From: an uncultured Bacilli bacterium
GTDB taxonomy: Bacteria; Bacillota_I; Bacilli_A; RF39; UBA660
Assembly: GCA_944363635.1 (NCBI GenBank)
Contig: CALVUP010000008.1
Location: forward strand, 1-61,554
Reading direction: 5' to 3'
DNA length: 61,554 nt
In this document: piece after piece, positions 1-8,886 of the stretch
How the letters are laid out: every line of letters starts with the position of its first letter
Position numbering within the stretch: the first letter of the stretch is position 1
The notes under the pieces: generated by a model
Database searches by the model: none
What the model was told of the DNA's origin: nothing
What the model saw: only the letters and a program-made list of their open reading frames with translations
Position numbers and translations under genes: made by a program

Positions 1-345
<345 letters not shown>

Positions 346-408
346 CATTAATTATAATTTGATGACAACGTTATCTAAGTTTTCAGAGAATTATTTCTCA
401 TAGATTTT

Positions 409-514
409 ATTGGTGATTATAGCAAGGAAGGTACACCTGTTCCCATCCCGAACACAGAAGTTAAGCTCCTTAGCGCCGACGATAGTGTATGCGAAAATAG
501 GACGTTGCCAATAA
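409..514 (+). rRNA. rrf: 5S ribosomal RNA
   Basis: About 106 bases carrying the 5S hallmark CCCATCCCGAACACAGAAG and complementary ends (TTGGTGATTAT at the start, ATAGGACGTTGCCAAT at the end). It lies directly behind the 23S gene in the usual 23S-5S order. The ends are placed by the terminal helix and may be off by a few bases. Confidence 0.95.
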
Positions 515-561
515 TTTTTTTTTGCGAAAAATTTGGTTTGTAAACCAATGTAAAAAATAGA

Positions 562-599
562 TAAATAAGTTGTATAACTTATTTTTTTTTTGCTATAAT
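562..599 (+). promoter_or_regulatory. Hairpin terminator overlapping the tsaE promoter
   Basis: AAATAAGTTGTATAACTTATTT followed by a long T run (562-591) ends the rRNA operon. The same bases hold a -35-like TTGTAT at 570-575 and a perfect TATAAT at 594-599 with an 18-bp spacer. The -10 box includes the first bases of an upstream ATG (598), so transcription should begin near 606 and translation at the next in-frame ATG, 616. Confidence 0.65.
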
Positions 600-615
600 G
601 GTATTGGTGATATAT

Positions 616-1068
616 ATGGATTATAAAATTAAATCATATAGTGAAATGGATACAATTGAACTTGCTCAAAATATTGAATCTGAAAAGTTTAAAAATATGG
701 TTATTTGTTTAGAAGGCGATTTAGGTAGTGGTAAAACCATTTTTACAAAAGGTTTTGCTAGATCTATGGAAATTAAGGAACCTGTTACTTCTCCGACTTT
801 TAATATTATTAAAGAGTATACTACTGGAGAAATGCCTCTATATCATATGGATTTGTACCGTTTGGATGGAAACGTTGAAGACCTTGGTATTGAAGATTAT
901 TATAAAAAGGGAGGTATCTGCATTATAGAGTGGGCAGATATGATTGAAGATTATCTTCCTCGCCATTATTTAAAAATTAAATTTAAGATTATTGATGAAA
1001 ATACAAGACTTATTACTATTGAGCCTAAGGGTTCTAAATATGAGGAATTATGTGAGGCTGTTTTATGA
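616..1068 (+). CDS. tsaE: TsaE, tRNA t6A37 threonylcarbamoyltransferase ATPase
   Basis: Cytoplasmic ATPase that works with TsaB and TsaD to place threonylcarbamoyl on A37 of ANN-decoding tRNAs. The 150-residue protein has the P-loop GDLGSGKT, a TSPTF motif and the C-terminal IIEWAD motif, and its length is normal for the family. I chose ATG 616 (MDYKIKSYSE) rather than 598 because 598 lies inside the -10 box and GGTGA sits at 606-610. The stop overlaps the tsaB start by four bases, so the two are translationally coupled. It opens the operon tsaE-tsaB-rimI-tsaD. Confidence 0.95.
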   Translation: MDYKIKSYSEMDTIELAQNIESEKFKNMVICLEGDLGSGKTIFTKGFARSMEIKEPVTSPTFNIIKEYTTGEMPLYHMDLYRLDGNVEDLGIEDYYKKGGICIIEWADMIEDYLPRHYLKIKFKIIDENTRLITIEPKGSKYEELCEAVL

Positions 1069-1685
1069 AATATTTTTATTTAGATACTTCTACAAGTTAT
1101 TTATATGCTGGGGTCGTATCTGATAATCAATTGCTTTATGAAATAAAGGATAAATTAGACAATAATTTATCTACTTTTTCTTTGTATTTTATTGAAAAAA
1201 TGTTTAAAGAGTTAAATATGACTCCTAAAGATATTGATAAAATTATTGTTGTGAATGGTCCTGGATCTTTTACTGGTATTCGAATTGGAATTACGATTGC
1301 TAAAACATGGGCTTGGGCTTTAAAAATACCGATTATAACTATTTCTAGTTTATTAGCTATGGCCATTTCTTGTAGTAAAAGTGACTATAAAATTCCTATT
1401 ATTGATGCCAGAAGAGGATATTATTATGCTGCTATTTATGATAAGGACTTTCAAGCAATTTTAGATGACTGTTATATAGATCGGGAAAGTTTATTAGAAA
1501 AGGTGAATCAATTAGATGCTTCCTTTACTTTTATTGCTTCTTCTGCTTTAGAAGAAAATTGTCTAGAATATAACCCGGATATATTACGCATTGTTGATGT
1601 TGTAAAAGATTTTCATACAATTAATCCACATGCGGTGAATCCTAATTATTTAAAATTAACAGAAGCTGAGGAAAAGTTGCAATGA
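1065..1685 (+). CDS. tsaB: TsaB, t6A modification scaffold (inactive TsaD paralogue)
   Basis: 206 residues of the ASKHA fold. TsaB dimerises with TsaD and is needed for t6A synthesis. Visible landmarks are the N-terminal strand MKYFYLDTSTSYL and the family signature VNGPGSFTGIRIG near residues 62-75. ATGA overlap with tsaE and ATGA overlap with the following acetyltransferase give tight coupling on both sides. Nothing is unusual for the family. The C-terminus (YLKLTEAEEKLQ) is the typical end of bacterial TsaB. Confidence 0.95.
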   Translation: MKYFYLDTSTSYLYAGVVSDNQLLYEIKDKLDNNLSTFSLYFIEKMFKELNMTPKDIDKIIVVNGPGSFTGIRIGITIAKTWAWALKIPIITISSLLAMAISCSKSDYKIPIIDARRGYYYAAIYDKDFQAILDDCYIDRESLLEKVNQLDASFTFIASSALEENCLEYNPDILRIVDVVKDFHTINPHAVNPNYLKLTEAEEKLQ

Positions 1686-2104
1686 AAATTAAGTTATTAA
1701 CAAAATATGTGGATAAAGACTTTTCGGCTTTAAAAAAAGTTTTTGCTCTTTCAGAATCTATTTCTACCTCCTTTGAGTTAAATCCTTTTTTACATTATTT
1801 TATATTATATGAAAAGGAATGTATTCTTGGGTATTTGAGTTTTAATGTGTTGTATGATAGAGTAGAAATTCTTTATATTCAAGTGTTAGATAAATTTAGA
1901 CAAAAGGGATACGGGTCAAAGTTAATGGAACAATTGATTTTGTTTTGTAAAACACATAATATTGTAAATATCACTTTAGAAGTAAATGAACAGAATACAA
2001 AAGCGATAAATCTTTATAAAAAATTTTCCTTTATAAAGAAAGCCATTCGTAAAGGATATTATAATGGAATTGATGGGATATTGATGGAAAGAAAGATGGT
2101 ATAG
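1682..2104 (+). CDS. rimI: RimI-like ribosomal-protein alanine N-acetyltransferase (GNAT)
   Basis: 140-residue GNAT protein sitting between tsaB and tsaD, the usual place for rimI in Bacillota. The acetyl-CoA site is visible as RQKGYGSKLMEQ, and the terminal strand as LEVNEQNTKAINLYKKFSF, typical of RimI. The family acetylates the N-terminus of ribosomal protein S18; that exact substrate is inferred from position and similarity. It starts on an ATGA overlap with tsaB and its stop directly abuts the tsaD start. Confidence 0.88.
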   Translation: MKIKLLTKYVDKDFSALKKVFALSESISTSFELNPFLHYFILYEKECILGYLSFNVLYDRVEILYIQVLDKFRQKGYGSKLMEQLILFCKTHNIVNITLEVNEQNTKAINLYKKFSFIKKAIRKGYYNGIDGILMERKMV

Positions 2105-3109
2105 ATGAAAGATGTATATATTTTAGGAATTGAAAGTAGTTGTGATGAAACGAGTGTTTCTATTGTAAAAAATGGATGTGAAGAAATAGCAACAGTCATT
2201 TTATCGCAAATTGATATTCATAAGAATTTTGGTGGTGTTGTACCTGAGATTGCAAGTCGAAATCATGTAAAGAATATTACTATAGTTCTAGAAGAATGTT
2301 TAGAAAGAGCTAAAATGCATATGGAAGATATAGATGCCATAGCAGTGACGTATGGACCTGGTTTAATTGGTTCTTTGCTAGTAGGGTTGGAAGCTGCTAA
2401 AACGTTATCTTTTGTTTATAATAAGCCATTGATACCCGTGCATCATATTGCGGGACATATTTATGCAAATAATTTAGTTGAACCACTTCAGTTTCCTTTA
2501 ATTGCACTAGTGATTAGTGGAGGACATACAGAACTTGTTTTAATGCGTGATCATTTACAGTTTGAAAAATTAGGTTCAACATTGGATGATGCGGTTGGAG
2601 AATGCTATGATAAAGTGGCTCGTGTGATGGGAATTTCCTATCCAGGAGGTCCTTTGGTTGATCAATTAGCGCATGAAGGAAAAGATTGTTATTCATTACC
2701 AATCCCACTTGATGATGGTAGTTATAATTTTAGTTTTAGTGGTTTAAAAAGTGCTGTAATCAATTTAGTGCATAATGAAAAACAAAGAGGAAATAAGATT
2801 AAGAAAGCAGATTTAGCTACATCTTTTCAAAATGTTGTGGTTGAAACGTTGACAAAAAAAACCATGCAAGCATTAAAAGATTATCATGTAAATCATTTAA
2901 TTGTGGCAGGAGGAGTGGCTGCTAACCAAGGAATAAGAACAAGACTGGTAGAATTGTGTGAGCAGAATCATATTACAGTATCATTTCCGGATATGAAATA
3001 TTGTACAGATAATGCTGCCATGATTGCGGCTGTTGGTTATTACTTATATCAGGATGGAAAAACTTCTAGTTTAAAGTTAAATAGTAAATCAACATCAGAG
3101 TTAAAATAA
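2105..3109 (+). CDS. tsaD: TsaD, tRNA N6-adenosine threonylcarbamoyltransferase
   Basis: Catalytic subunit that transfers the threonylcarbamoyl group to A37 of tRNA. 334 residues with the N-terminal [26 protein letters not shown], the metal-binding [18 protein letters not shown], and a C-terminal [15 protein letters not shown] block, all diagnostic for TsaD/Kae1. The start follows the rimI stop with no gap. Together with tsaE and tsaB it completes the later step of t6A synthesis. The TsaC/YwlC partner that makes threonylcarbamoyl-AMP is not in the window. Confidence 0.97.
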   Translation: MKDVYILGIESSCDETSVSIVKNGCEEIATVILSQIDIHKNFGGVVPEIASRNHVKNITIVLEECLERAKMHMEDIDAIAVTYGPGLIGSLLVGLEAAKTLSFVYNKPLIPVHHIAGHIYANNLVEPLQFPLIALVISGGHTELVLMRDHLQFEKLGSTLDDAVGECYDKVARVMGISYPGGPLVDQLAHEGKDCYSLPIPLDDGSYNFSFSGLKSAVINLVHNEKQRGNKIKKADLATSFQNVVVETLTKKTMQALKDYHVNHLIVAGGVAANQGIRTRLVELCEQNHITVSFPDMKYCTDNAAMIAAVGYYLYQDGKTSSLKLNSKSTSELK

Positions 3110-3161
3110 TTGATTTTCTATTTTGAAAAGATTATAATAAAATTATAATAGAGGTGGATCT

Positions 3162-3404
3162 ATGGAAAATAAAATATTTAATACAAATTCTGGAATTGAA
3201 ATGATCGATGATGAGGAATACAGGGAATTAGTAAAGCAAAGGGACAAATGTATTCAAATTGGAGATATTCAATCTTTAGAGCAGGCTCATTCTAAGCGTT
3301 CTCAGGGTGGTTTTGCAACAGGATTTGTGCTTGGCATTAGTGCGGGATTAGCCTTTGTTCTTTGCGTTGTAGTTTTATATTTATTGGATATTATAAAATT
3401 ATAA
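3162..3404 (+). CDS. Small single-pass membrane protein, unknown function
   Basis: 80 residues: a charged, probably helical N-terminal half (about 1-45) and one strong transmembrane segment (about 53-75, GFVLGISAGLAFVLCVVVLY) followed by a short KL tail. GAGGTGG lies just upstream of the ATG. TATAAT boxes near 3133 and 3144 suggest its own promoter. A terminator follows at 3435. I do not recognise the family. The layout (cytoplasmic N-terminus, C-terminal anchor) is all I can support. Confidence 0.75.
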   Translation: MENKIFNTNSGIEMIDDEEYRELVKQRDKCIQIGDIQSLEQAHSKRSQGGFATGFVLGISAGLAFVLCVVVLYLLDIIKL

Positions 3405-3434
3405 TTTTTAGTCATTCTTTTTGTTCATGTTCAT

Positions 3435-3464
3435 AAAATAAATAGGCAATCCTATTTATTTTTT
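3435..3464 (+). terminator. Rho-independent terminator
   Basis: AAATAAATAGG, loop CAAT, CCTATTTATTT, then a T run. It ends the tsaE-to-small-membrane-protein transcript. Confidence 0.8.
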
Positions 3465-3504
3465 ATTGGAAAAATTTTTAAGTATAAAGATAGTATAGAA
3501 TTTG

Positions 3505-3533
3505 TTGCATTTTTGTAAGTCTTATGGTATAAT
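3505..3533 (+). promoter_or_regulatory. Sigma-A-type promoter of the thioester-protein/sortase operon
   Basis: TTGCAT at 3505-3510 and TATAAT at 3528-3533 with a 17-bp spacer, 30 bases before the start codon at 3564. Confidence 0.75.
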
Positions 3534-3563
3534 AAGGTCATTAAATGTTAGGGGGAATCATGT

Positions 3564-4676
3564 ATGAAAAAAATCGCAAAAATTATTGTGCTATTAATTG
3601 TTGTTGCTTTAGGATATACAACTTTTTTCACAGCTTCAGCTGCTACAACAACAACCGCACCAGAAACGGTTACAACAGGCAAAGCTACATTAATGGAGGA
3701 TTATCTAGGGGATATTACTATCAGTTATAAGACATTGAAGGATGGTAGTGTATATTATTGTACACAATTTAATAAGGATATCCCAGAATCAGGAGCTACT
3801 ATGACTAAAGTGGGTCCAATGGATGCTGGTATGACTTATTTACTAACGAATGGATATCCAAATAAGAGTATTACTGGTGATAATGAGAAAGATTTCTTTA
3901 TTACACAACTTGCAGTATGGTGGTATATGGATATTCAAACAGGAAGTAATTCATCTGTATTAGATAATTTAAAAGCAGGTGATTATGATGATACAGCTAT
4001 TGGTAAAGAAATTATTGCTTTAAAGGATGGAGCAGTTGCGGCTAAAGATAAAGGATATGTACAACCATCTATTATGATTAATGCTAAAGATGTTGATTTT
4101 AATTTAGAAGAGGGAGAATATATTTCTGATGAAATATCAGTAGATGCTACTGCATTAAGTGGTAAATATACGGTTTCATTAGTTGGAGCACCTGAAGGTA
4201 CTTATATTATTGATTCAAATGGGGATCAACAAACAAAATTTGAAGGTGATCAAACTTTCCGTATTGTAATTCCAGAAGGTAATGCTACAGATAAAATGAA
4301 TTTTTCAGTAAAGGTTACAGGAATTAGCGAAGTTACAAAAGCATATAAATATGCTTCATCAGATAATGCTGTTCAAAATATTGTATTAGGTACTTTATAT
4401 CAAGAAAAGAAGGATATGTCTTCAACAGCTACATTTACTGTTACAATTGAAAAGCAAGAAGTTGAGGATCCAAATGAAGAAGAGACTATAACAGAAGAAG
4501 AAACTCAAGTTATTACTGAAATTATAACAGAAGAACAAACATTTGAAGATGTAGTGGAAGAAGAGGTATCTGTACCAAACACAGCTTCAACCGTTTCTAA
4601 TATTACATACGTATTAGGTGGCGTATTAGCTATTTTAGGAATAGGATTGGTAATTAAAAATGCTAAAAAAGCATAA
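3564..4676 (+). CDS. Thioester-domain (TQxA) cell-wall surface protein
   Basis: 370-residue secreted protein with a Lys-rich signal peptide (cleavage near residues 26-27 in TASAA). A thioester-domain signature follows: Cys66 in YYCTQF and Gln115 in ITQLAVWWY, the pair that forms an internal Cys-Gln thioester in Gram-positive adhesins. The middle is beta-rich, then comes an acidic Glu/Thr-rich stalk (about 297-334). The C-terminal sorting signal has VPNTA (337-341) in place of LPxTG, a hydrophobic helix and a KKA tail. AGGGGGAA precedes the start. The next gene, overlapping by 17 bases, is a sortase that probably anchors it. Covalent host attachment is a family property, not shown here. Confidence 0.88.
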   Translation: MKKIAKIIVLLIVVALGYTTFFTASAATTTTAPETVTTGKATLMEDYLGDITISYKTLKDGSVYYCTQFNKDIPESGATMTKVGPMDAGMTYLLTNGYPNKSITGDNEKDFFITQLAVWWYMDIQTGSNSSVLDNLKAGDYDDTAIGKEIIALKDGAVAAKDKGYVQPSIMINAKDVDFNLEEGEYISDEISVDATALSGKYTVSLVGAPEGTYIIDSNGDQQTKFEGDQTFRIVIPEGNATDKMNFSVKVTGISEVTKAYKYASSDNAVQNIVLGTLYQEKKDMSSTATFTVTIEKQEVEDPNEEETITEEETQVITEIITEEQTFEDVVEEEVSVPNTASTVSNITYVLGGVLAILGIGLVIKNAKKA

Positions 4677-5319
4677 AAAAGATCAAAAAAAATACAAATT
4701 AGCAATGGGAATCCTATTGATGGTAATAGGCTTTTCATTGCTTATTTCAAATTATGTAAATAAAAAAATAGATTATGCTTATGAATATATGAATAATAAA
4801 TTGTTCATGTCGGAAAATAATACAGAAATAGAAGAAGAGGTTGAGGTTGAAGTTAGTGAGGTCGAAAATGTTCCTGCTGAAGAAGTGGATGAAGAAAGTC
4901 TTACTAGTGATGAATATATTGGTACGTTGGAAATACCAAAAATTAGTTTTAAAAGAGGTTTTGTAGGTCTTAATTCAAAGTATAATGATGTGGATAAAAA
5001 TATAGCCATTATTGAAGGATCTTCTTTTCCAAATGTAGATAAAGGTAACTTTATTATTGCTGCTCATTCTGGTCCGGCTTGGAATTCCTTCTTCAATGAT
5101 CTATATATTTTAGCTAAAGGGGATATGGCAAATGTTTATTATAAAAATACAAAATATTCCTATAAATTAGTTAATTCTTATAAAGTGGAAAAAAATGGTA
5201 AGGTACGTATAAAGCGAAATAAAAATAAAACAACTTTGACATTAATTACTTGTACAAATGGTTCGGACCATCAACAATCCGTATATATATTTGAATTGGA
5301 AAGTAAAAATAACTATTAA
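4660..5319 (+). CDS. Sortase-family transpeptidase with atypical active site
   Basis: 219 residues: a Lys-rich start, an uncleaved membrane anchor (about 13-31), an acidic linker (about 54-80), and a sortase beta-barrel. The catalytic His is in IIAAHSG (His136) and the Cys in TLITCTNG (Cys198). After the Cys, sortases normally carry an Arg just before the last strand; here that stretch reads SDHQQSVYIFEL with no Arg. It overlaps the surface-protein gene and is the obvious partner for its VPNTA signal. ATG 4660 has a weak ribosome site; 4705 is an alternative but would cut into the membrane segment. Confidence 0.85.
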   Translation: MLKKHKKDQKKYKLAMGILLMVIGFSLLISNYVNKKIDYAYEYMNNKLFMSENNTEIEEEVEVEVSEVENVPAEEVDEESLTSDEYIGTLEIPKISFKRGFVGLNSKYNDVDKNIAIIEGSSFPNVDKGNFIIAAHSGPAWNSFFNDLYILAKGDMANVYYKNTKYSYKLVNSYKVEKNGKVRIKRNKNKTTLTLITCTNGSDHQQSVYIFELESKNNY

Positions 5320-5332
5320 GGGGTGAGGTTAG

Positions 5333-6043
5333 ATGCAAAGATTAACACTAGCCAAAGTATTTGAAGAATTGGTAGCACTCATTTCTTCTGATGTAATTTA
5401 TGCTTTGTTATTTTTTATATTTTTATTATTAGCTCTTTATTTTATGTTTTCTAAGAAAATTAATAAAAAGGAAAAAAGGGTCATTCAAATTATTTTCATT
5501 ATTGTACTTGCGTGTTTGATTTTTAATTATAGTACTTCTTTTTTGAGCTTCTTAGATTATATGATGAATAAAATTTTCTTGGTTATTTATTTTCCAAATC
5601 TTGCGACTTATGTTGTAATGGTGTTGATTGCCACAGGCATATTTTTTAGTTCTTTGTTTTCTCAAAAAATGAATTTGATTATTCGTAATATCAATATTGG
5701 AGTTTATACACTGATCTTATATTTCTTGTTTTTGCTTGGACGAGTTGTAACAGAACAAAATATTGATGTATATTCTGATCTTGCTATTTATCAGAATGAG
5801 GAAATGTTAGTTTTAATTGAAATTACTATGATTTTATTTTCTTTATGGGTTTTAGGACTAGGGGTTTATAAGTTAATTAAAATCTTGATAAATAGGAAAA
5901 ATAAACAGCAGGTTAAAGAAGAATTTAAGAAAGTAAGCAATAAAGTAAGTGATGAAATACTAATAGATGGCTTTACTAAAGAAGAGTATAAATTATTGAG
6001 TCAATACTTACAAGAAATTAAAAAGAATAAAAATAAAGTGTAA
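5333..6043 (+). CDS. Polytopic membrane protein of the surface-protein operon, unknown
   Basis: 236 residues with about five or six transmembrane helices (roughly 18-40, 47-67, 80-105, 113-136, 153-178) and a charged cytoplasmic C-terminus of about 50 residues (FTKEEYKLLSQYLQEIKK). It starts 13 bases after the sortase behind AAGGGGTGAGG and ends at a terminator, so it belongs to the same operon. I do not recognise the family. A role in export, anchoring or sensing of the surface protein is inference from context only. Confidence 0.75.
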   Translation: MQRLTLAKVFEELVALISSDVIYALLFFIFLLLALYFMFSKKINKKEKRVIQIIFIIVLACLIFNYSTSFLSFLDYMMNKIFLVIYFPNLATYVVMVLIATGIFFSSLFSQKMNLIIRNINIGVYTLILYFLFLLGRVVTEQNIDVYSDLAIYQNEEMLVLIEITMILFSLWVLGLGVYKLIKILINRKNKQQVKEEFKKVSNKVSDEILIDGFTKEEYKLLSQYLQEIKKNKNKV

Positions 6044-6060
6044 AATTATTACACTTTTTT
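6036..6060 (+). terminator. Rho-independent terminator
   Basis: AAGTGTAA, loop AATTA, TTACACTT, then a T run. It overlaps the last codons of the membrane-protein gene and closes the thioester-protein/sortase operon. Confidence 0.8.
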
Positions 6061-6080
6061 ATTTATGTATAAAAGTATGA

Positions 6081-6100
6081 TATAATGTATATAGGTGGTG
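6081..6100 (+). promoter_or_regulatory. -10 box and ribosome site fixing the dehydrogenase start
   Basis: TATAAT at 6081-6086 and GGTGGTGAT at 6094-6102. The first possible ATG (6085) lies within the -10 box, so the start is ATG 6106. Confidence 0.6.
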
Positions 6101-6105
6101 ATACT

Positions 6106-6861
6106 ATGAAAGCATTAATAACAGGGGCTTCTTCTGGAATTGGTTATGAAATGGCTAAATATATGGCTTCTTTGGGATATGATTTAATTTTAGTAGCAAG
6201 AAGTATGGATAAATTAGAAGAATTAAAAGAAACTCTTCCTACTAAAGTAAAAATTATTGCCATTGACCTTGCCGATGAGAAAAAAATAAAAGAATTATTT
6301 ATTGCGACCCGTGGGGAAGATGTGGATGTTTTAATTAATAATGCAGGATTTGGTGTCTTTGGTCCTTTTGAAACGACAGAGTTAAACAAAGAAATTAATA
6401 TGATTGATGTTAATATTAAAGCTGTTCATATTCTTACCAAACTTTATGTAAAAGAAATGAAGAAAAAAAATAAAGGGTATATATTAAATGTAGCAAGTAG
6501 TGCTGCTTTTCAACCGGGACCTTTAATGGCTGCTTATTATGCTTCTAAAGCTTATGTATTAAGACTTTCTGAAGCGATTAATGAAGAGCTTAGGAAAAGC
6601 AAATCGAAAGTTCGAATTAGTTGTTTGTGCCCTGGGCCTGTTGATACAAATTTTAATATGGTTGCGGGTGTTAAATTTTCAATCAAACCGCTTTCTAGCA
6701 AATATGTGGCTCAATATGCAATTGATAAAATGTTTCAGAATAAAATGGTTATTATTCCTGGATTAAAATTAAAATTAGCGAGATTTTTTGGAAGATTTGT
6801 ATCGGATAGATGTTTAATGAAAATTGTTTATAAAATTCAAAAAAAGAAGGTACAAAAATAA
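6106..6861 (+). CDS. Short-chain dehydrogenase/reductase (NAD(P)-dependent)
   Basis: 251-residue classical SDR. It has the cofactor motif TGASSGIG at the N-terminus, NNAGFG near residue 80, a Ser in NVASSAA, and the catalytic YYASKAYV. The CPGPVDT block after the active site is typical of the DltE/YqjQ-like group. The substrate cannot be told from sequence. The C-terminus is basic (KIQKKKVQK). It has its own promoter and no obvious operon partner; a strong separate promoter drives the next gene. Confidence 0.88.
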   Translation: MKALITGASSGIGYEMAKYMASLGYDLILVARSMDKLEELKETLPTKVKIIAIDLADEKKIKELFIATRGEDVDVLINNAGFGVFGPFETTELNKEINMIDVNIKAVHILTKLYVKEMKKKNKGYILNVASSAAFQPGPLMAAYYASKAYVLRLSEAINEELRKSKSKVRISCLCPGPVDTNFNMVAGVKFSIKPLSSKYVAQYAIDKMFQNKMVIIPGLKLKLARFFGRFVSDRCLMKIVYKIQKKKVQK

Positions 6862-6878
6862 AGGCTTTCTTTTTTTGT

Positions 6879-6907
6879 TTGACAAAAAATATATATAATT
6901 TTATACT
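6879..6907 (+). promoter_or_regulatory. Consensus promoter of the Cys-rich/HipA-like operon
   Basis: Perfect TTGACA at 6879-6884, TATACT at 6902-6907, 17-bp spacer. It is one of the strongest promoters in the window. Confidence 0.8.
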
Positions 6908-6939
6908 TATATAGGATAGATAATAAGGATGGTAGAGTT

Positions 6940-7557
6940 ATGAAATATAAGGAGTTAAAGAAAAAAGACAATGTAATAGAAATGAATTTTGATAAACCAT
7001 TATCAGAGGAAACTTATCAAGATTTTTTAAAGTCCATCCGTAAATTAAGATTTTTATGTAGAAAAAAAGTAAATTTACATATAACTTTAAATCATAAAGA
7101 CATAGATATAGATAAAGAAAAGGATCAAAGAATTATTAATTTGTATCATATTGAAAAAGCAATCAATATTAAAGAAAAAAAGAAGCGATATGAATACATT
7201 TATGATGTTGTTTGTAATTATTTGGATTCTTGTTTTCAAGGGAAGAATCTATGCGAATTTAAGAACAATAAATGTTTGGGTGATCGAAGTAAAAAATTCG
7301 AAAAATCTTGTGGTTGTTGTAACGGAAAAAATAGAGGGACTTGTAAATATTTAGTGGATGGACATTGTACGATTCAGTGCATGGGGTGTAAATTGTTTAC
7401 TTGTCCATCTTTAAGAAAAAAAGGTATTAAATTTCGTATTAAAGATATTCCTTTATTAAATTATTTCTTTAATTTAAGACAAAAAGAGGTTTTAGCGTAT
7501 ACAATTTTTACACCAAAAGAAAAAGTAATAGAAAGGTTAATAAAATTTAGGTGGTAA
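6940..7557 (+). CDS. Cysteine-rich protein of unknown function
   Basis: 205 residues. The N-terminal 100 are basic and mixed helix/strand; the middle (about 95-155) is packed with Cys in pairs such as SCGCCNGK, CTIQCMGCKLFTC and CKYL, suggesting metal (zinc or Fe-S) binding. A basic tail ends in KFRW. AAGGATGG precedes the start. Its stop lies one base before the start of the HipA-like kinase, so the two are co-translated from a strong promoter. I do not recognise the family. Confidence 0.75.
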   Translation: MKYKELKKKDNVIEMNFDKPLSEETYQDFLKSIRKLRFLCRKKVNLHITLNHKDIDIDKEKDQRIINLYHIEKAINIKEKKKRYEYIYDVVCNYLDSCFQGKNLCEFKNNKCLGDRSKKFEKSCGCCNGKNRGTCKYLVDGHCTIQCMGCKLFTCPSLRKKGIKFRIKDIPLLNYFFNLRQKEVLAYTIFTPKEKVIERLIKFRW

Positions 7558-7558
7558 T

Positions 7559-8866
7559 ATGGATCAAGAACTAAAGAGTATTACAATAAAATCTTTAATA
7601 GAAAATTTAGCAATTGATAATAAATTTTTAACATCAAAAGATATTGTCTTTTTAAAGAATAAATTTATGAATAGTAATAGGAAATTAAAAGATATAGAAA
7701 AGCAGATTAAATATGAAATTTCAAAATTAGAAAAAAAGTATTTCCAAAAACAAAAACAGGAACAGAAAGAAGAAAGTAAAGAGAAAACTTCTCAAAACCA
7801 ACAATCTTTAGTAGACTCTCCTAGAGAATATGTACTTTACAGCTATGAGTCACGTGGTATAACTTCATCTAAAAAAGTTGTTATTGAAAAAACACATATA
7901 GGTGAAGAAGATTTAAATCGTCCGATGCATGTACTTGTAAACAATCATATAAAAGGATATTTAAAAATGAAGGATAATAATTTAGTTGATGATGCTGATT
8001 TGGCAATTAGTCAAATAGGTAAATTACTAAATGTTTTTGTAACTGACATTTATAGGATTGAGGATAATAAACATAATCAAGGAATTTTAAGTGTTGATAT
8101 TATGAATGAGGATACATTAGAAAGTAAAACAATAGGATCCATTATTAATAAGCATTATGGTAAAGTTTTAAATCAAGATCATTACTCTTCTTGGGTGAAA
8201 GAACTGATGAGTTTACCCGATTCTGGAAAAGAAACTCCTCTTCAAGATGAACTTTCTTTAAAGACGTTAATTGAATTAGGATTTACAATTATATTTGAAG
8301 AATATCCTAATATGAGTGATAAGGAAAAGAAAAGTTATAAACAGAATTATTTTAAGATGTTGGTTTTTGATTTTTTAACAAACCAATTAGATCGCAATAG
8401 TGAAAATTTTGGTATTCTTATTTTAAAAGATAAAAGGATTCAATTCGCACCTTTATATGATAATGGTTGTGTTGTGGATTATGAGCATTTAAATGAAAAT
8501 TCAGCACGTTTCATGATGAAGATTTGTGATAAAAAAGCGTTTATTCAAGTACTTTTTAAGTATTATTTTGATGAAATAAAAGATTTTATAGAAAAAATGA
8601 TTGGAAGCAAGGAAATTCAGGCTAAAATAGAGAATATTATTGATGTTTATTTGGATGAAAATGATGCTTTGTGGTATAAGGGTATTATTGATTTGAATTT
8701 AAAAACCTTAAAAAAATTATATATCGAAAAGACAGAGGGTTCTAAAAAAAAGCTAGACTCTACAGGCTATGTTCGCTCTTTACAATATAGTGTAATTGTA
8801 GTTGTTTGCTGTATAATATTAGGATTTATTATAGGACTTTTATTTGTAATAAAAACCAAGTATTAA
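7559..8866 (+). CDS. HipA-like Ser/Thr kinase with C-terminal membrane anchor
   Basis: 435 residues. A charged coiled-coil-like N-terminus (about 25-80, Lys/Glu/Gln-rich) leads to a HipA-type kinase core. The catalytic loop reads FLTNQLDRNSENFGIL and is followed by FAPLYDNGCV, the Asp of the metal-binding motif. The loop His usual in HipA (DRHxxN) is Asn here. A transmembrane helix (about 411-431) ends the protein, which is unusual for HipA-type toxins. No small HTH HipB partner is adjacent; the Cys-rich gene takes that place. Substrate unknown. Confidence 0.8.
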   Translation: MDQELKSITIKSLIENLAIDNKFLTSKDIVFLKNKFMNSNRKLKDIEKQIKYEISKLEKKYFQKQKQEQKEESKEKTSQNQQSLVDSPREYVLYSYESRGITSSKKVVIEKTHIGEEDLNRPMHVLVNNHIKGYLKMKDNNLVDDADLAISQIGKLLNVFVTDIYRIEDNKHNQGILSVDIMNEDTLESKTIGSIINKHYGKVLNQDHYSSWVKELMSLPDSGKETPLQDELSLKTLIELGFTIIFEEYPNMSDKEKKSYKQNYFKMLVFDFLTNQLDRNSENFGILILKDKRIQFAPLYDNGCVVDYEHLNENSARFMMKICDKKAFIQVLFKYYFDEIKDFIEKMIGSKEIQAKIENIIDVYLDENDALWYKGIIDLNLKTLKKLYIEKTEGSKKKLDSTGYVRSLQYSVIVVVCCIILGFIIGLLFVIKTKY

Positions 8867-8886
8867 TGATTACTTGGTTTTTTATT
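8851..8886. terminator. Bidirectional terminator between convergent genes
   Basis: AAAAACCAAGTA, loop, TACTTGGTTTTTTT. The hairpin includes the stop codons of both the kinase gene (plus) and folD (minus), which overlap by four bases. Confidence 0.85.
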
